Assembly: GCA_905250115.1 (NCBI GenBank)
Contig: CAJNOI010000051.1
Coordinates: forward strand, 248,001-312,000
DNA: 64,000 bases
Source of the DNA: Adineta steineri
Lineage: Eukaryota > Rotifera > Eurotatoria > Adinetida > Adinetidae
Direction: 5' to 3'
Position numbers and translations under genes: made by a program. Shown here in pieces: positions 1 to 12,112 of this stretch. The first letter of the stretch is position 1, and every line of letters starts with the position of its first letter. The notes beneath the pieces are model-generated. The model had not been told where the DNA came from. It worked only from the letters and a program-made list of their open reading frames with translations, and ran no database searches.

Positions 1-444
1 AGAGTAATAGAAGACTAATAAAAAGAGACAAAATGTATGAATGAACGGTATCTAGGAATAAAAGGTTATTCGATTGTTTACATTCTTCTCCAAAAATTAG
101 TATTCTGTAAAGGTTTTCTCTAAGCCTATCTTGATGGAGATAAAAAGTTCAGTCTTATCACACTAATCGCGAGAGAGTTATACAGTTATTTGTACGATAA
201 AGTGACTTATAGGTCACACTGTATATATCGGAAAGATCAAGGGAAAACAAGAGAACGAATAAACGAGGATAATGTATCATAGCTGAAGGTCATGACAAGT
301 ATAATCTGGATATTATCTTGCATATTTGAGTGTATGATCATATAAAGTATTAAGATTTTAATAATTTATCGGTTATTTTGAGAAAAGAAGTTTATATAAA
401 GATATATCAAATGTATATGTTGTAAAATAATTTTCTATATTTAG
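1..444. other. Non-coding, probably intron
   Basis: No coding text is visible. The stretch ends in a plausible splice acceptor (TTTAG ending at 444), directly before the exon at 445. It is therefore most simply the last intron of the coiled-coil gene that continues to the left of the window. At over 440 bp it is long compared with the roughly 50-bp introns seen elsewhere. Confidence 0.5.
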
Positions 445-1099
445 ACAAGCAGCTTCAGTAGATAATACTAAGCAAGAATTAGCATCTGTTCGTCAACAAC
501 TTGAATCTTATCAATCTCGTGTTAATCAATTAGAATCCCTTTTACTTCGTACTGCTTCACCTGATACACGTACTCTTGCTCGACGTGTTCTTCATGAAAG
601 TCCAATGTCAGATAGTGTTACACAAAAAGTTCGTATTCGTTCACAAGAACCATCAGAATCAACAAAAGTGCCATTAATCGATGATGAAAGTTCAAAAGAT
701 GATGATGATAATGATTCAAATATGGTTGATCTTACAAATGTTCCTGAATCATCTTTCCCATCCTATTCTACTCAACAATTCTCCACAACAACATCAGCTA
801 TTGATATTCTTCATTCAATCATTCAAGAAACAACATCAAGTCTTGATTTACCAACAATGAAAAAAATGAAAGTTAGAAAATTAGATGATGATACAGAAGA
901 AAATGATGATTATCTTGTTCGTCCATTAATTCATAATGAAAAAAATTTTCAACGAACATTTAATAAATTTGGTGGACATTCATCAATACCAATTACACGA
1001 CGTATAAGTAATACATCATTTAAATCGAAATCAAAATCAACAAAATCAAAACCTACTTCAACAAGAAATAATCATAAAATAACAAATTTTTTTGTTTAA
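445..1099 (+). CDS. 3' exon of a coiled-coil protein with a C-terminal PIP-box-like motif (partial)
   Basis: The last exon opens after a TTTAG acceptor, enters codon phase with one carried base, and runs about 217 codons to TAA at 1097-1099. The first ~30 residues are a heptad-rich coiled coil (pattern QELASVRQQLESYQ). An acidic, Ser-rich, low-complexity tail follows. The last residues are NHKITNFFV, which fits the PCNA-interacting PIP-box pattern (polar-x-x-I-x-x-F-F) placed at the extreme C terminus. A coiled coil followed by a terminal PIP box is the layout of the RING E3 ligase TRAIP, but the RING end lies outside the window, so this is only a candidate. The gene is convergent with the next one, 94 bp away. 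Confidence 0.6.
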
Positions 1100-1193
1100 A
1101 TTAATCATTTATTTATTTTGATCTCTTTCTCTTGTACAATTTAAATTTGAAGAAACAAAAAAGAAACAACAACAACAACAATAATAATTGAAT

Positions 1194-2006
1194 CTAAAAC
1201 AAAAAATTAACTTTTTTTTGTTCTTCTTGTTGTTTAGCATTAACTAATCGATTATACATATGTACTTCATCTCGAAGTCTTTTTATATGTTCTAATGTCG
1301 TATCGTGTTTATCTTCTTCTTCTTGTACCTCTTCATCTATTTTCGGAGTTGTTTTTTTCTCTGACTCAATTTTTTGTTTGAGTTCATCAAAATTAATATG
1401 ATATTCATAAAGATGAGAATTAACTATTCTTAAATGTTCTTTTAATTTAAAAATATCATTTTCATATTGACGATTGAGCAATACAGATGAACGAAGTTGT
1501 TCAGTTAAATTTCGATTTTCATCATAAAGTCGTAAAAGACGTTGACGTTCATAATGAATTATATGTTTATGTTGAATACATTCTTGACACTGTTGTTGTT
1601 TAGCATATTTTTCTTGAAGAATAGAAATATTATTTGGATTTGAATGAGGTTTACCATCAGTAAAAAATGATTCAGGTGGTTGTTTGATTTTATAAGTAAC
1701 AAATGTATTACGACGACGTCGACGATTTACATTTTCCGATGTGATGAGTAAAGAATCTAATTGACAAAAAAAATTGTTTTTACCGAGAAAAGAAAGAATA
1801 TTTAATTTACTATTATTATTAATATCGTCATCATCATCATCATCATCATCAGAAGTATTAACTTCTATAAATTCGTCAGATGAATTAATAAGTGGCGACG
1901 GTGACGATGGATATTGATGTTGTTTAAGTTTATCTTTAACATGATTTGAAAGTTGAATAATTTGCTCATGACGTTGCATTTTATTTTTATTATTAACATT
2001 GATCAT
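1194..2006 (-). CDS. Uncharacterised coiled-coil protein, single exon
   Basis: A 270-residue ORF starting at ATG 2006. I do not recognise the family. Visible features: an acidic run of nine Asp residues near residue 53 (a GAT-type trinucleotide repeat), a basic patch RRRRR near residue 95, a Cys pair (CQEC) near 140, and then a long charged helical region with coiled-coil character. The reading frame has no introns and its codon use matches its neighbours (CGA/CGT Arg, TCA Ser, GAA/GAT), which supports it as real. It converges on the upstream coiled-coil gene. A structural or scaffold role is the most that can be guessed. A further 5' exon cannot be excluded. Confidence 0.6.
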   Translation of the reverse strand: MINVNNKNKMQRHEQIIQLSNHVKDKLKQHQYPSSPSPLINSSDEFIEVNTSDDDDDDDDDINNNSKLNILSFLGKNNFFCQLDSLLITSENVNRRRRRNTFVTYKIKQPPESFFTDGKPHSNPNNISILQEKYAKQQQCQECIQHKHIIHYERQRLLRLYDENRNLTEQLRSSVLLNRQYENDIFKLKEHLRIVNSHLYEYHINFDELKQKIESEKKTTPKIDEEVQEEEDKHDTTLEHIKRLRDEVHMYNRLVNAKQQEEQKKVNFLF

Positions 2007-3007
2007 ACGTCCTAGGCTATGCTTTGTTTCTTTTTTATATTAATTTAATATAAAAGAAAAAGAAAACCAATATTTTTCTTTTTCTTTCACACTTTCCCCG
2101 TCTTTTTTTTTGATATAAATTCCGGAATATGAAATCTTCTATGCATCATAAAATTTTCTATTATCGCTTCTTTTTTTCTTTTTATTCTCTTACTCTTTGT
2201 TCTTAAAGTTATTTTTATAGTAGACTAGTTTTCTTTTTTTCCAAATAACACTATTTAAATATAAGAACATCACTCGTATGTTTGATTGTAATAGAGAAGT
2301 ATTTTTTTAAGTATAGAATGAAAGAGATTGAATTTATTATAAATAGGAAATAGAAATAGATGTGTAATACTTAATGTGTTTATTCTTCATATATTAAAAT
2401 AAATGCGTTAGAAGTTGTCTTATAAAAATGAACATTTCCAGTTTTTTTTATCATGAAATGTAAATGAGATTTTTTTTCTCGTTGAATTAATATATATTTG
2501 ATTAGATATAGTTTATTGAAACTAATAGAATATTACTAATAATTAACGACTTTATTAAGTTTGAATTCATTTACAACATAGATAGAGATTGATATCTAAT
2601 AAAATATTGTGTTGTTATGTAATATATATAAATTAGTTTAACCGTTTGTTTCTTGACGACATCGTTTACTTTATTTTATTTAGTTTTGAAGTAAATGTCA
2701 TAGAATAATAAACGACAGCTGTGTTTAGGAAATAAAAAAAAAAGAAATGAATATAATGATATGTTAAACTATTTATTGTATATTAATTATTGATGAAAAT
2801 GGTTTCTGAATTAACAGGATTTATTTATACAGGATGTCCCAGAAGTCTATCGAAAAAGTTAATTCCAAGATTTCTGATATAACTCAAGCGATTCAAATGA
2901 GCTTTTCATCATTTCATACATATGAAATAAAACGTCAAATAATGATGTAAATCGTTTGAACTGCTCAAAGCCTGATATATGCCACCTCTCTTTGCTCTAT
3001 TCGTTCG
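2007..3007. other. Intergenic, AT-rich
   Basis: No gene seen. It should include the promoter of the minus-strand coiled-coil gene. Near 2831 the sequence ACAGGATGTCCCAGAAGT resembles the ends of some mariner-type elements, but no matching inverted end was found. Confidence 0.5.
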
Positions 3008-3568
3008 TTATTGAATGATATCTTGAGGATGTACAAGGCTAGTTGATAATGTGCTAATTCTTTCTGTTGTATTAACAGAAAATGTGATAGATTCTTGTAC
3101 CAGACTATTCGGAAATATTATAGGAGGTAGTACTTGTTTTTTCTTTGTTGGTAATGTAAAATAATGTGGTGCGTCATTTGATAGCTATGCAATCGATACT
3201 AGTAATCTATTTAATGTAGTAAACCGACGCTGTCCTAAAAGTGATGATAGTATAGGTGATGATGAAACCTATTGTTGTGTTAACGATGATACATAAGATA
3301 TTATTTCCGATTGAAGTTTTTTGCCTAAAAATCGTTCGTTATCAAAAATATCATGAAATATTGTACGTTACAATATTCTTTCATCATTTGAACCACACGC
3401 TCAACGTCAGATACATAATCAAAAAGAGGCTTAACAGTGTCTTCAAGAGATACCAGAAGTTCTTTTTTATAACCTTGAATTGGCGGAAGTATCCTCTTGA
3501 AATTCTACATCCACATTGTAAAAACGAGGAGCTGATGTAGATTCATTCGTAGAATTAACAAATATCAT
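3008..3568 (-). pseudogene. Decayed coding fragment, several disruptions
   Basis: On the minus strand a protein-like reading can be followed only by switching frame. One frame opens at ATG 3568 and hits TAA at 3467-3469. A second frame carries protein-like text containing LLVSLEDTVKPLFDYVSDVE before stopping. A third runs through FDNERFLGKKLQSEI and on to TAA at 3008-3010, interrupted by two in-frame stops. At least two frameshifts and two stops make this a relic, not an expressed gene. The segment around VSLEDTVKPL vaguely recalls a region I associate with large bdelloid multigene families, but I cannot name the parent gene. The best plus-strand ORF here is a shadow. Confidence 0.5.
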
Positions 3569-4076
3569 TCAAAAAAAAATATACAACTAAATATTTCTAA
3601 AACATGTAAAACCGATTCTTTTATCACCAACGATGAGCTTAACGTTTAGTACAACTACACAAAAGATTTTTCTTTGCTCCAATATTTATAAAAAAATTCT
3701 AGTCATGCATACTTTAAACGGTTTACAGCGACATCTATTTGTTAGATATTGGTTTTAATAAATAATCATTTAGAAACATATTATTATTGAATTTCTATAA
3801 ATAAGCATATTAAATATTATTATATTTATTAACCTATCTATTTTTCTATTTGAAGATTGGTGTAAAATTATCGACGAACGATATGTTGACTTTATTTCGT
3901 GGGGTACAAATGCTATCATTATGGCTTCCAACGAACAGAGACCGCCTTTTTTCTTCTTTCAACGAACGAAAATGCGTTAATGTTGATCTTTAATCAATTG
4001 TCTATATCATAATTTTAGATCTATTCTTCATTTATCTTTTCTATCAGCAGTTTTTGTTTATATTAAAAACAAAATA
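3569..4076. other. Intergenic, promoter side of cytochrome b5
   Basis: No coding text. A pyrimidine-rich tract ending CTATCAGCAG lies about 28 bp before the cytochrome b5 ATG and could be an acceptor for a 5' UTR intron or a spliced leader. Confidence 0.4.
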
Positions 4077-4703
4077 ATGGCTTCTGCTAATAAGAATTCC
4101 GATAAGCAGGTACTCACAATGGCTGAAGTTCAACAATTATCAGCAGATAAAGATAAATGCATCATGGTAATTGATAATCATGTTTATGATATAACAAAAT
4201 TTCTTGATGAGGTTGGTATTTTTATAATTAACAATAAGAATGATAATTTCGTTGACATATTTTTAAGCATCCAGGTGGAGAAGAGGTTTTAAAAGAACAA
4301 CATGGTAAAGATGCATCAAATGCATTTGAAGATGTAGGTCATAGTTCCGATGCACGTGAACAAATGAAAGCATATGAAATTGGTGAATTACATCCCGTAA
4401 GTTAATTGAAATCAATTCATTTATTTATTATAATTATGTATTTTTCTAGGATGACATTAAAAAATCAGGAAAAAAAGTTCGTATTTATTTTACAACTATA
4501 ATATTTAATTATTTGAATTTTTATTTTAGCCTCGTTCTGTAGCTGCCAATCCGAATGATAGTACAGGTGGTGCTCAAGGTGATACTGGTTCATCCTGGAT
4601 TAAATGGGTTATTCCAATTGTGATAGCTATAGCCGCTGTAGTTCTTTTCAAATTATTGGCTAGACCTGGTACAGACATCAATCGACCTCCAACAGCTATT
4701 TAA
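4077..4703 (+). CDS. CYB5: Cytochrome b5, tail-anchored
   Basis: Four exons: 4077-4211, 4268-4396, 4450-4476 and 4530-4703, giving 154 residues. It is a one-electron carrier for desaturases, P450s and related enzymes. The core shows [15 protein letters not shown] followed directly, across the first intron, by the diagnostic HPGGEEV, whose His is one heme ligand. The second ligand is the His in [10 protein letters not shown]. After a Pro/Gly/Ser-rich linker the last ~35 residues hold one hydrophobic helix ([15 protein letters not shown]) near the C terminus, typical of ER or outer mitochondrial membrane tail-anchored forms. Exon 3 encodes only nine residues. Length is normal for the family. 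The start is the first ATG, preceded by an A-rich context. Confidence 0.95.
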
Positions 4704-4914
4704 TTTTTTTTCGTCTGTTTTTTGTTTAACCTTATTTATTATCTACGATTTGCAATTCTATTTAAAAGAATAAGAAAAGAATAGAAGAAAAAACATCATC
4801 AAAAAGAAATCTAACACAGAGAATTCTATTTCTTGATAAATATATTCTTTTTATAGATAATACTATTTTTATTTTGTTCATCTTGTCGCAAAACAAGGTT
4901 CATTTTGCAACACG

Positions 4915-7900
4915 ATGGCAGAAGCACAATTAACAAATCAATTAACACGTATTGATTCAATGACAAATGTTGAATTACGTGCCGAACTTAAACGACGTGG
5001 TTGTCCAACATCGGGCAATAAAAAAGATCTTTTAGCTAAATTACGTGTTGCTCTACAAAAAGAATTTGAACAAGCTTCATTAGAAGCTGCATCAACAACA
5101 TCAACTGCTGATTCAATGAGTCTTGATGGACGAAATAATAATCTTTCTGGTATACAACAATCACCTATTGCACAATATGATATTAATAGATCGTCATTAA
5201 ATAATTCATCAAATAATTATATGACACCAGATAGTGGAAGTCCAGTTGTATATTCTCAACAAATACCAGGTGCAGAGGCACCATTAACATATACTAATTT
5301 ACAACTTCATGATCAAGTAAGATATAATAAAAATCAATGATTTTATTCTCAGATTATTTGTAGAGAAGAAAAAAAACTCTTTTAATAGATAGTAGATTTC
5401 ATTTATTTTTGTTTTTTAATAATATTAATTATTCTGTTCTTTTAGGCAGCTGGACAATATGCACCTGTATACAATTTATCAATGCATCAAAATGCTCATC
5501 AACCTTCCGCTCCTATGATTCCAGTACCTCAACAATTAACAATTGCACCAGCAGAAATACATCCAATGTATAATCAATCTCTTTTACAAAATCAGCAACA
5601 TCAACAACAACAACAACACCATCACCAACACGTGTCACCAATGAATACACGTCAACAAAGAAAAAGTGTTGATGTTCCAGCAAACACATCTATTACTCCA
5701 ACTGTTCTAACACCATCACCGGAAAGAAAACCACGAACACGAAGTAAAAAATCTTCAGTTGATTCTCAATCAAATGATATTCAACAACCAATATCATATA
5801 ATCCACCTGTTGAGAATCTTCCAATTGAAATCATCAATCCAACAGCTGATCTACCAATGATCAACATCGAACAACCTGTTGACAATTCATCAGCAAATGT
5901 TAATAATGGCAACAACAATATAGAGGTGAACCCGTTTGTGAGTAAGAGTAATGAGGAGGAACCGAAGGATATAGAAAAAGTAAGAGAAGAAAGAGGAGAT
6001 TCACGTTCACCATCTGTAGACAGTAGTAGTGCCAAATCCGAGTCTGTTATTAAAGAAATTCCGTTGTCCGGTGACCGACATCGTTTGAGTCGATCGAAAT
6101 CACCTAAATCACGTTGGCATCATTCGCCATCACCAGCAACGACTGAAGAAGAACAAAAATCGGCTATAACAATTACAAATGATGACAAAGAGTATGTTTC
6201 ATTTTTTTATTAAAATTATCTCATTAATTTTTCATTGTTTAGTACAACTAATGAACAAGTTGAAAAGTCATCAACTGTAACTTTATTTGCCGAAGAAATG
6301 GGCGATTTAACTGAAGATGAAAAGAAACAAGTATGAAATTTTATTTTTGAAAAACAAAACTATTAATATTCATTTAATATTCAAGGATCAATCATCTGTA
6401 AAGAAAACTCAAGAGACTACGAAAAGTAACTAAATTAATTTTTTATTTTTATTTATATAATTTTTTTAAAATTCTATAGATGAAGAAGTATCTTTAATTA
6501 ATAATCAACAAGCAGAAAAACCTGCACCTCAGCAACAACTTAAACCTAGCCGTTCTCAAACATCATCATCATCATCAGCAGCAGCTTCATTAATGAAAGG
6601 TATTAATCGATCTACAACAAGTAATCGAATGAATTTATCATCTGATATTCTTAAAGTAAATTATTATTCTTATATCGATTTCTTATTTATCTGTTTCTTT
6701 GTGTTAATTAGACACTTATTCCTGATATAAGTTTAGCACCTGACTCTAGTGTAACTGATGAACTTGAAGCATCCACAAATGAACATGATAATAATGATGA
6801 TAATGAACAATCATCAAATCAAGCAATGCTTGAAACAAGTGTCGGCAATGGTTTTCTCTTATCTGATTCAATGACTATTGGCGATTTAGCTGATCAAAAA
6901 CAACAACGTAATCGAACTGTTGTTATTGATGTTGCTGTATGTTGAAATTATTCTAAAGAAAAAAGATTTTCTATATCATTTTCTTTTTCTTCTAGGTTGA
7001 TTCATCATCATTAAATGATGATCTTATTAGGAATGGTTCGGATACTCGAAAGAAAACTCCAACATCAGCACCATTTGCTCGTGTTACTTCTTTCGAATCG
7101 AAAACATTACTTGATGGAAAAACTAATGGTATATATATAAAAGAAATATTGTTTTAATTAATAATCAAATTCTTTTGTAAATATTTTTCTATAGCTTTAA
7201 TGATGGATGAACCAGTACGTGTTAAAGATCCAACAGAAACACTCGAACCACCCAGTCGTATTTTATATATTCGTGGTCTCACACGCCCATTTACACTTCC
7301 ATTATTAAAAGAACTTCTCAGTCGTTTTGGTACATTAGTTGATGGAGAATTTTGGCTTGATAAAATAAAAAGTCAATGTTTTGTAACAGTAATAATTAAT
7401 TTTTACGAAAAAAAAGCATTCTCTATCGAAATATTTGTTTCATTTTTATATTAGTATACTACTCTTGAAGAAGCACAAAATGCTCGTGAAGGTCTTGATG
7501 GTTGCCGATGGCCATCAACAAATCCGAAAACATTATCTGTTCGATTTGGTCGACAGAATGAAGTATGTTAACAATTAAATTTTCAATATTTATTTCTTAT
7601 TATATTTGATTTTAGTTTGAATTTAGCAAATCACATGATTTACCACCTGATCAAATGTCAATTGGTAGAAGAATTTATAAATATATTTATTTATTTATTT
7701 AAAATTTGTTTTATATTTATAGATGCAATGGATACAACAAATAATCGTCTTATACAAGAAAAATCAAATAATACTAATAATAAAACTTCGACATCATTAC
7801 GACGATCTGCAAGTCCAAATAATGAAACAAAAATAAATAATAAAAAAATTCGTCCAAGTGGTAATAATGATGTACGAGAGTGGGATTTACCTAAATTTCA

Positions 7901-8883
7901 TCAAGAAAAAGAAAAATCACCCACAGAACGTAATGTTATTGAAGAACCAACAGGTAATTAAATAAAATTTCATCATACAATACTGATGAAATAGATATAT
8001 ACATATTCCTATCCGATGATGTATGTATATCAAAATAATGCTTAAACTAAATTATAATTGTATGTTCAAGGTGCATGCAACTCTAATCGAAATTTTAGCA
8101 AAAGAAATGAGTCATTTTAAAATTTTGATATCTTATCTTAAAAGAGTAAAGTCGAGGCACATGATAAGATAAGGTGAGCTAGTACGATATCGTATGACTT
8201 AGCTTCAAAGTTCAGTTTGAAACTAAAAATAAGCTTTTATATTGTTCAGTCAACTGAATAATTATTTATATGATATCAATCTATCCGAAAAAAACTATAT
8301 TATTATGGCACATTTACTTTGACCCATGTCAGATAGACTCATAAAGCATAAGAGATTAGAAGTCATGATAATTTCTATAATATTATCGACAAATATTTAT
8401 TTCATTTTATTTTAATATTAGTAAAAAGTAATGAACCACCCGCAAAAGGTCTTGATGATTATTTTCGTAAAACAAAAGCAAAACCAGCTATTTATTGGCT
8501 ACCATTAACCGAAGAACAAGTATGATTTTTTTTATCTTAGTAATGAAATATATTTTATTATTATTATTATTATTTAGATTCTTGAACGAACTCGTCGACA
8601 TGAACAACGTACCGCTGAACGTGATGAAGAACAGAGAAAACGTCAACTTGATGAAACTGCTCGTGTATCAAACAGCAATAAAGATTCTGTATAAATTTCG
8701 ATCTTTGTCTCAATCAATTTTTATCGAAATATTTTTTATTTTTTTTAGAAATCTCGTTCAAATAATAATGATAATACGTCATCAAATCGTTCTCATCGTC
8801 GATCACCATCACCTAGAGAAAAACGAAAACGTGTATCATCATCAAATGTCTCATCACCTCGACGAGATACTAAACGACATTAA
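4915..8883 (+). CDS. ACIN1: Acinus (SAP, RRM and RNPS1/SAP18-binding motif)
   Basis: Fourteen exons: 4915-5316, 5446-6191, 6243-6330, 6386-6425, 6480-6655, 6712-6936, 6996-7128, 7195-7388, 7455-7562, 7616-7664, 7723-7953, 8422-8519, 8578-8688 and 8749-8883, for 911 residues. Acinus is a nuclear exon-junction and ASAP-complex subunit in splicing. An N-terminal SAP domain ([20 protein letters not shown], from residue ~19) is followed by a long low-complexity Gln/Ser/Asn region. An acinus-type RRM lies at ~620-700 ([12 protein letters not shown]; later [20 protein letters not shown]). The C-terminal RSB motif at ~806-830 contains [20 protein letters not shown], the binding site for RNPS1 and SAP18. 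It ends in an Arg/Ser-rich tail. Intron 11 is 468 bp, far longer than the others. AATAAA lies about 22 bp after the stop. Confidence 0.95.
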
Positions 8884-9244
8884 GGATATTATTGATTTCT
8901 TTTCAATAAAGAGTGTACATAACTTGTACTCTTTCTGTTTTTTTCTTTTCTTTTTTGTTTTTCTTTGTTTTCATTTGCTCTTGTTCTGTGTTTATGAGAT
9001 TCGACCCGAAGAAGAAATACAGAAATATGTTTGTATACATCAACCATCATTTATTTCTCCAGTTTGTTTTACTTTCATTTCGCGAGAGTATATCATTGTT
9101 GTTTGTATTGTCTTTTCTCTTCTCTTTTTTGTCTTCTTCATCTTGTAAACGAGAAAAATAAAAAAAAAACAATTTTTTGTTTCATTCATTTCATTATATT
9201 AGTATTGAATCATTTTGAAGATCGATAGAATTTTTCTAAAGAAA
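8884..9244. other. Spacer between acinus and PCMT
   Basis: Contains the acinus 3' end (AATAAA near 8905) and T/C-rich low-complexity sequence. A TTATATTAG tract near 9200 is a possible trans-splice or 5' UTR acceptor ahead of PCMT. No separate gene is seen; the overlapping reading frames are pyrimidine-rich noise. Confidence 0.5.
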
Positions 9245-9973
9245 ATGCAACGCAGACATATTGATCTTATTAACTCACTTGTTCATCAAGATATTATTAA
9301 AGATGAACGAATTAAAAATGTTATGATAGCAACTGATAGAGTGGATTTTACAACAGATCGAGCCTATGATGATACACCACAATCAAGTAATACATTATCA
9401 ATCATACAATAATTAAAAAAAAATAAACCAATTAATCATATTCTTATTTTTATAGTTGGTTATAATGTAACAATATCTGCACCACACATGCACGCATATG
9501 CACTTGAAATGCTACGAGATAAACTCGTACCAGGTGCTCGTGTACTTGATGTTGGTTCTGGTTCAGGATATTTAACTGTATGTATGGCTCGTCTTGTTCA
9601 ACCGAATGGAAAAGCAATTGGAATGGAACATATATCACAATTAGTTGATTTATCATTGAAAAATATTGCTAAAAATAATCAATCACTTATTGATGATGGT
9701 ACATTGGAAATTGTATTAGGAGATGGACGTTTAGGTTATTTACAAGGTGGACCCTATGATGCAATTCATGTTGGAGCAGCTGCATCAGATCGTCCTATAG
9801 AATTAATTGAACAATTAAAACCAGGCGGCCGTTTAGTTGTACCAGTTGGTATTGGAAGTCAACGAATGATGACTTATGAAAAATCCTTAGATGGTAGAGA
9901 AATACATGAACAAGCTACATTAAATGTGAGATATGTACCTTTAACAGATAAAGATAAACAATGGAATCATTAA
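9245..9973 (+). CDS. PCMT1: Protein-L-isoaspartate O-methyltransferase
   Basis: Two exons, 9245-9386 and 9456-9973, giving 219 residues. The enzyme methylates L-isoaspartyl residues using S-adenosylmethionine so that damaged proteins are repaired. Diagnostic text: IKNVMIATDR, then across the intron DDTPQSIGYNVTISAPHMHA, the SAM-binding motif I VLDVGSGSGYLT, GDGRLGY, the YDAIHVGAAA motif and LKPGGRLVVPVG, ending VPLTDKDKQW. The order and spacing match animal PCMT1 closely. The start is the ATG in AAGAAAATGCAA, because the reading frame upstream has only a TTG. It lies 361 bp behind acinus on the same strand and has an AATAAA about 42 bp after the stop. Confidence 0.95.
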
Positions 9974-10495
9974 TTTTTTCATTTTGTTACCCTTTTTTTT
10001 ACAATATTATGTGCATTAATAAATTTTACCATAGTTATTATTTTTCTACTAATTTGATAAGTATTTAATGTAAGAAAATATACTTAAAAGTATTTTAGAG
10101 ATATTTCCTGTTGATAAAATAATACTATTAGTTTCGAAAGCTAAATGTCCTGGATAAAGCACTTAAAAAGTCAACGTTAAAAACACATTTGATTACTTCC
10201 TCTATTCTTTCATCTTTCATTATATTACAATTACATGTGGAATTTATTTTTACTCTATAGTTGTTGTTATATTTATTGAATCGATAGAAAGAAAATCAAT
10301 CAATCAAATGTTATTTATTAAAATTAAGGTTTTTTTCTTTTACCTATTGTTATTTGTAATATTATGAATAACATTAGTTCACAATATCTTACTTTTTTTT
10401 GTTTTGTTTAAAGAATTAAAAATGAAAAATATATTATTAACAAATAATCACATAATACATATATATTTCTTTTTTTGTCTAATAGAAAAAACACA
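9974..10495. other. Convergent 3' intergenic space
   Basis: Holds the 3' ends of PCMT (AATAAA near 10016) and of the minus-strand receptor. Nothing else is seen. Confidence 0.5.
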
Positions 10496-12112
10496 TTATT
10501 TTGGTAGTAAAGAAATTGATTCTCTTTGAAGATTTTTGTCAGTAATATCTATAGTTTTATTTAAATCATTAGTTGTTGTTGTTGTATTTAAAATTAATTG
10601 ATCATTTTTTATTGATACTCGGATTTGTTGTGGTTGTTGAAAACGACTTGGCCTTGCTTGTTCAGCTGATTTTGATCGTCGTCGTATTGCTCGTTGAAAA
10701 CATTGTGGTAAATGTGGAATAAGTAATTCAAACCATCCACATAATGTTCGACGATATGGTGGTGTTGTTATACCTTAAGAGAAAAAGAAGAAGAAAATTA
10801 ATTTGAAATTATTTATTTATTTTTAATAAATATTTTACCATAGAAAATAAAATTTAATGAATGATTACAATATTGCATGAGATAAATAATAGCTTTAAAA
10901 CGTGGATAAGCAACTTCTTCATTTTGATCACGAAATAAAATAGTTGTTACAAATACAACTGGACTTACAAGTATAAAATATAATAAATTAAGTGTAAATA
11001 ATAAATAAAATAAACTTTTGGCTTTATTTGTTGGTCCACCTGCTTGACTACTATGTCCACTTGTACGAACACGTCGTTGTTGATAATAAACACGATATAC
11101 AATTAAAAATGTTCCAATACTCATAACAGTAAATGGAATAAGCGCATAAAGACATACATCAATCCATTCCCATACCTAAACAAAAAATGAGATTTTTATT
11201 TTTTTTCTCTAAATATGAAAAAAAACTTACATGATCCCAAAAGAATTCATATCGACTTCCTTTAGTTGCAACACATTGACGTAGAGAAAGTGTTGTTGTT
11301 GATGAATCGAATGGTGATATATAAGCTGTTACATTTGGAATTGATGTAACGAATGAGGAATAAAAAAATCGATTAGATATTGATGATGATGATGATAAAT
11401 CTCTTTTTTCTCTTGGACATAAAAAATTCCATTGAGGATTATCACAGATTGAAAGTAAAAAAAATGATGATTCTAAATTACGTTTATGTCTATTGTTATT
11501 ATTATTATTATGAATTTCAAATTCATTTGTTATCGATGATATTTGTGTCGATAAACTTAAACGTAATGGTGATAATGTTGTATATTGATCTGTATTTGTT
11601 GTTAATTCAATTGGATCTGTATCTTGTATACGAAGAAACATTAATTCATGACAATTAAGTAATGCAATGATAACTAATATACATGCAACAATATAATCAG
11701 CTGAACGAGGCGTACAAAATTTTCTTGCAAATTGTATACAATTTGTTGCAACAGCACGATCAACAGATATCATTGATAATATCCATGATGATGAATGTTG
11801 AGACCAATATGTTATAAATGTATGTAAACGACATGTTATTGGATGAACATTTCTTAAGGAAAATGTACCATCATATTCAATTGTAAGAAATAAATCAAGT
11901 AAACCAGAATAAAGTACTAATAAATCCATTAATGAAACTAATGCAAGATAACGAAATGTTGATGATTTACGTAATGTACCATGAGAAAATATTATAAATG
12001 AAAGAATATTACCAAATGTACCAACTATAAGAAGAAATATCGAACCATATCGAACCAGAGATGGATCGAGGCCAGGCCCTGTTCCTGGTGATGTTTCAGA
12101 ATTATCAGTCAT
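10496..12112 (-). CDS. Rhodopsin-like (class A) G-protein-coupled receptor, peptide-receptor type
   Basis: Three exons on the minus strand: 11231-12112, 10839-11175 and 10496-10773, giving 498 residues. Seven hydrophobic segments can be placed: TM1 begins YGSIFLLIVGTFGNILSF with the conserved Asn, TM2 has LVSLMDLLVLYSG, and TM3 ends SMISVDRAVAT, so the DRY motif reads DRA. TM6 is LFTLNLLYFILVSPVVF and TM7 is YCNHSLNFIFYG, resembling the NHSxNFxxY end of FMRFamide-like and other invertebrate peptide receptors. The N terminus is short. The second extracellular loop is unusually long, about 120 residues (~166-290), with an Asn run and an RHKR site. The Cys in TCRLHTF and the Cys in RQCVATKG could form the usual TM3-ECL2 disulfide. 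The ligand is unknown. Confidence 0.85.

Noticed and set aside
1800..1860. (CAT)n tract as a microsatellite
   Set aside because: It lies in a coding region and encodes the Asp run of the coiled-coil protein.
2828..2850. ACAGGATGTCCCAGAAGT resembling a mariner-type terminal repeat
   Set aside because: No matching inverted end, no TA duplication pair and no transposase text nearby.
3256..3540. 94-codon plus-strand frame
   Set aside because: It overlaps the minus-strand relic, which has the more protein-like reading.
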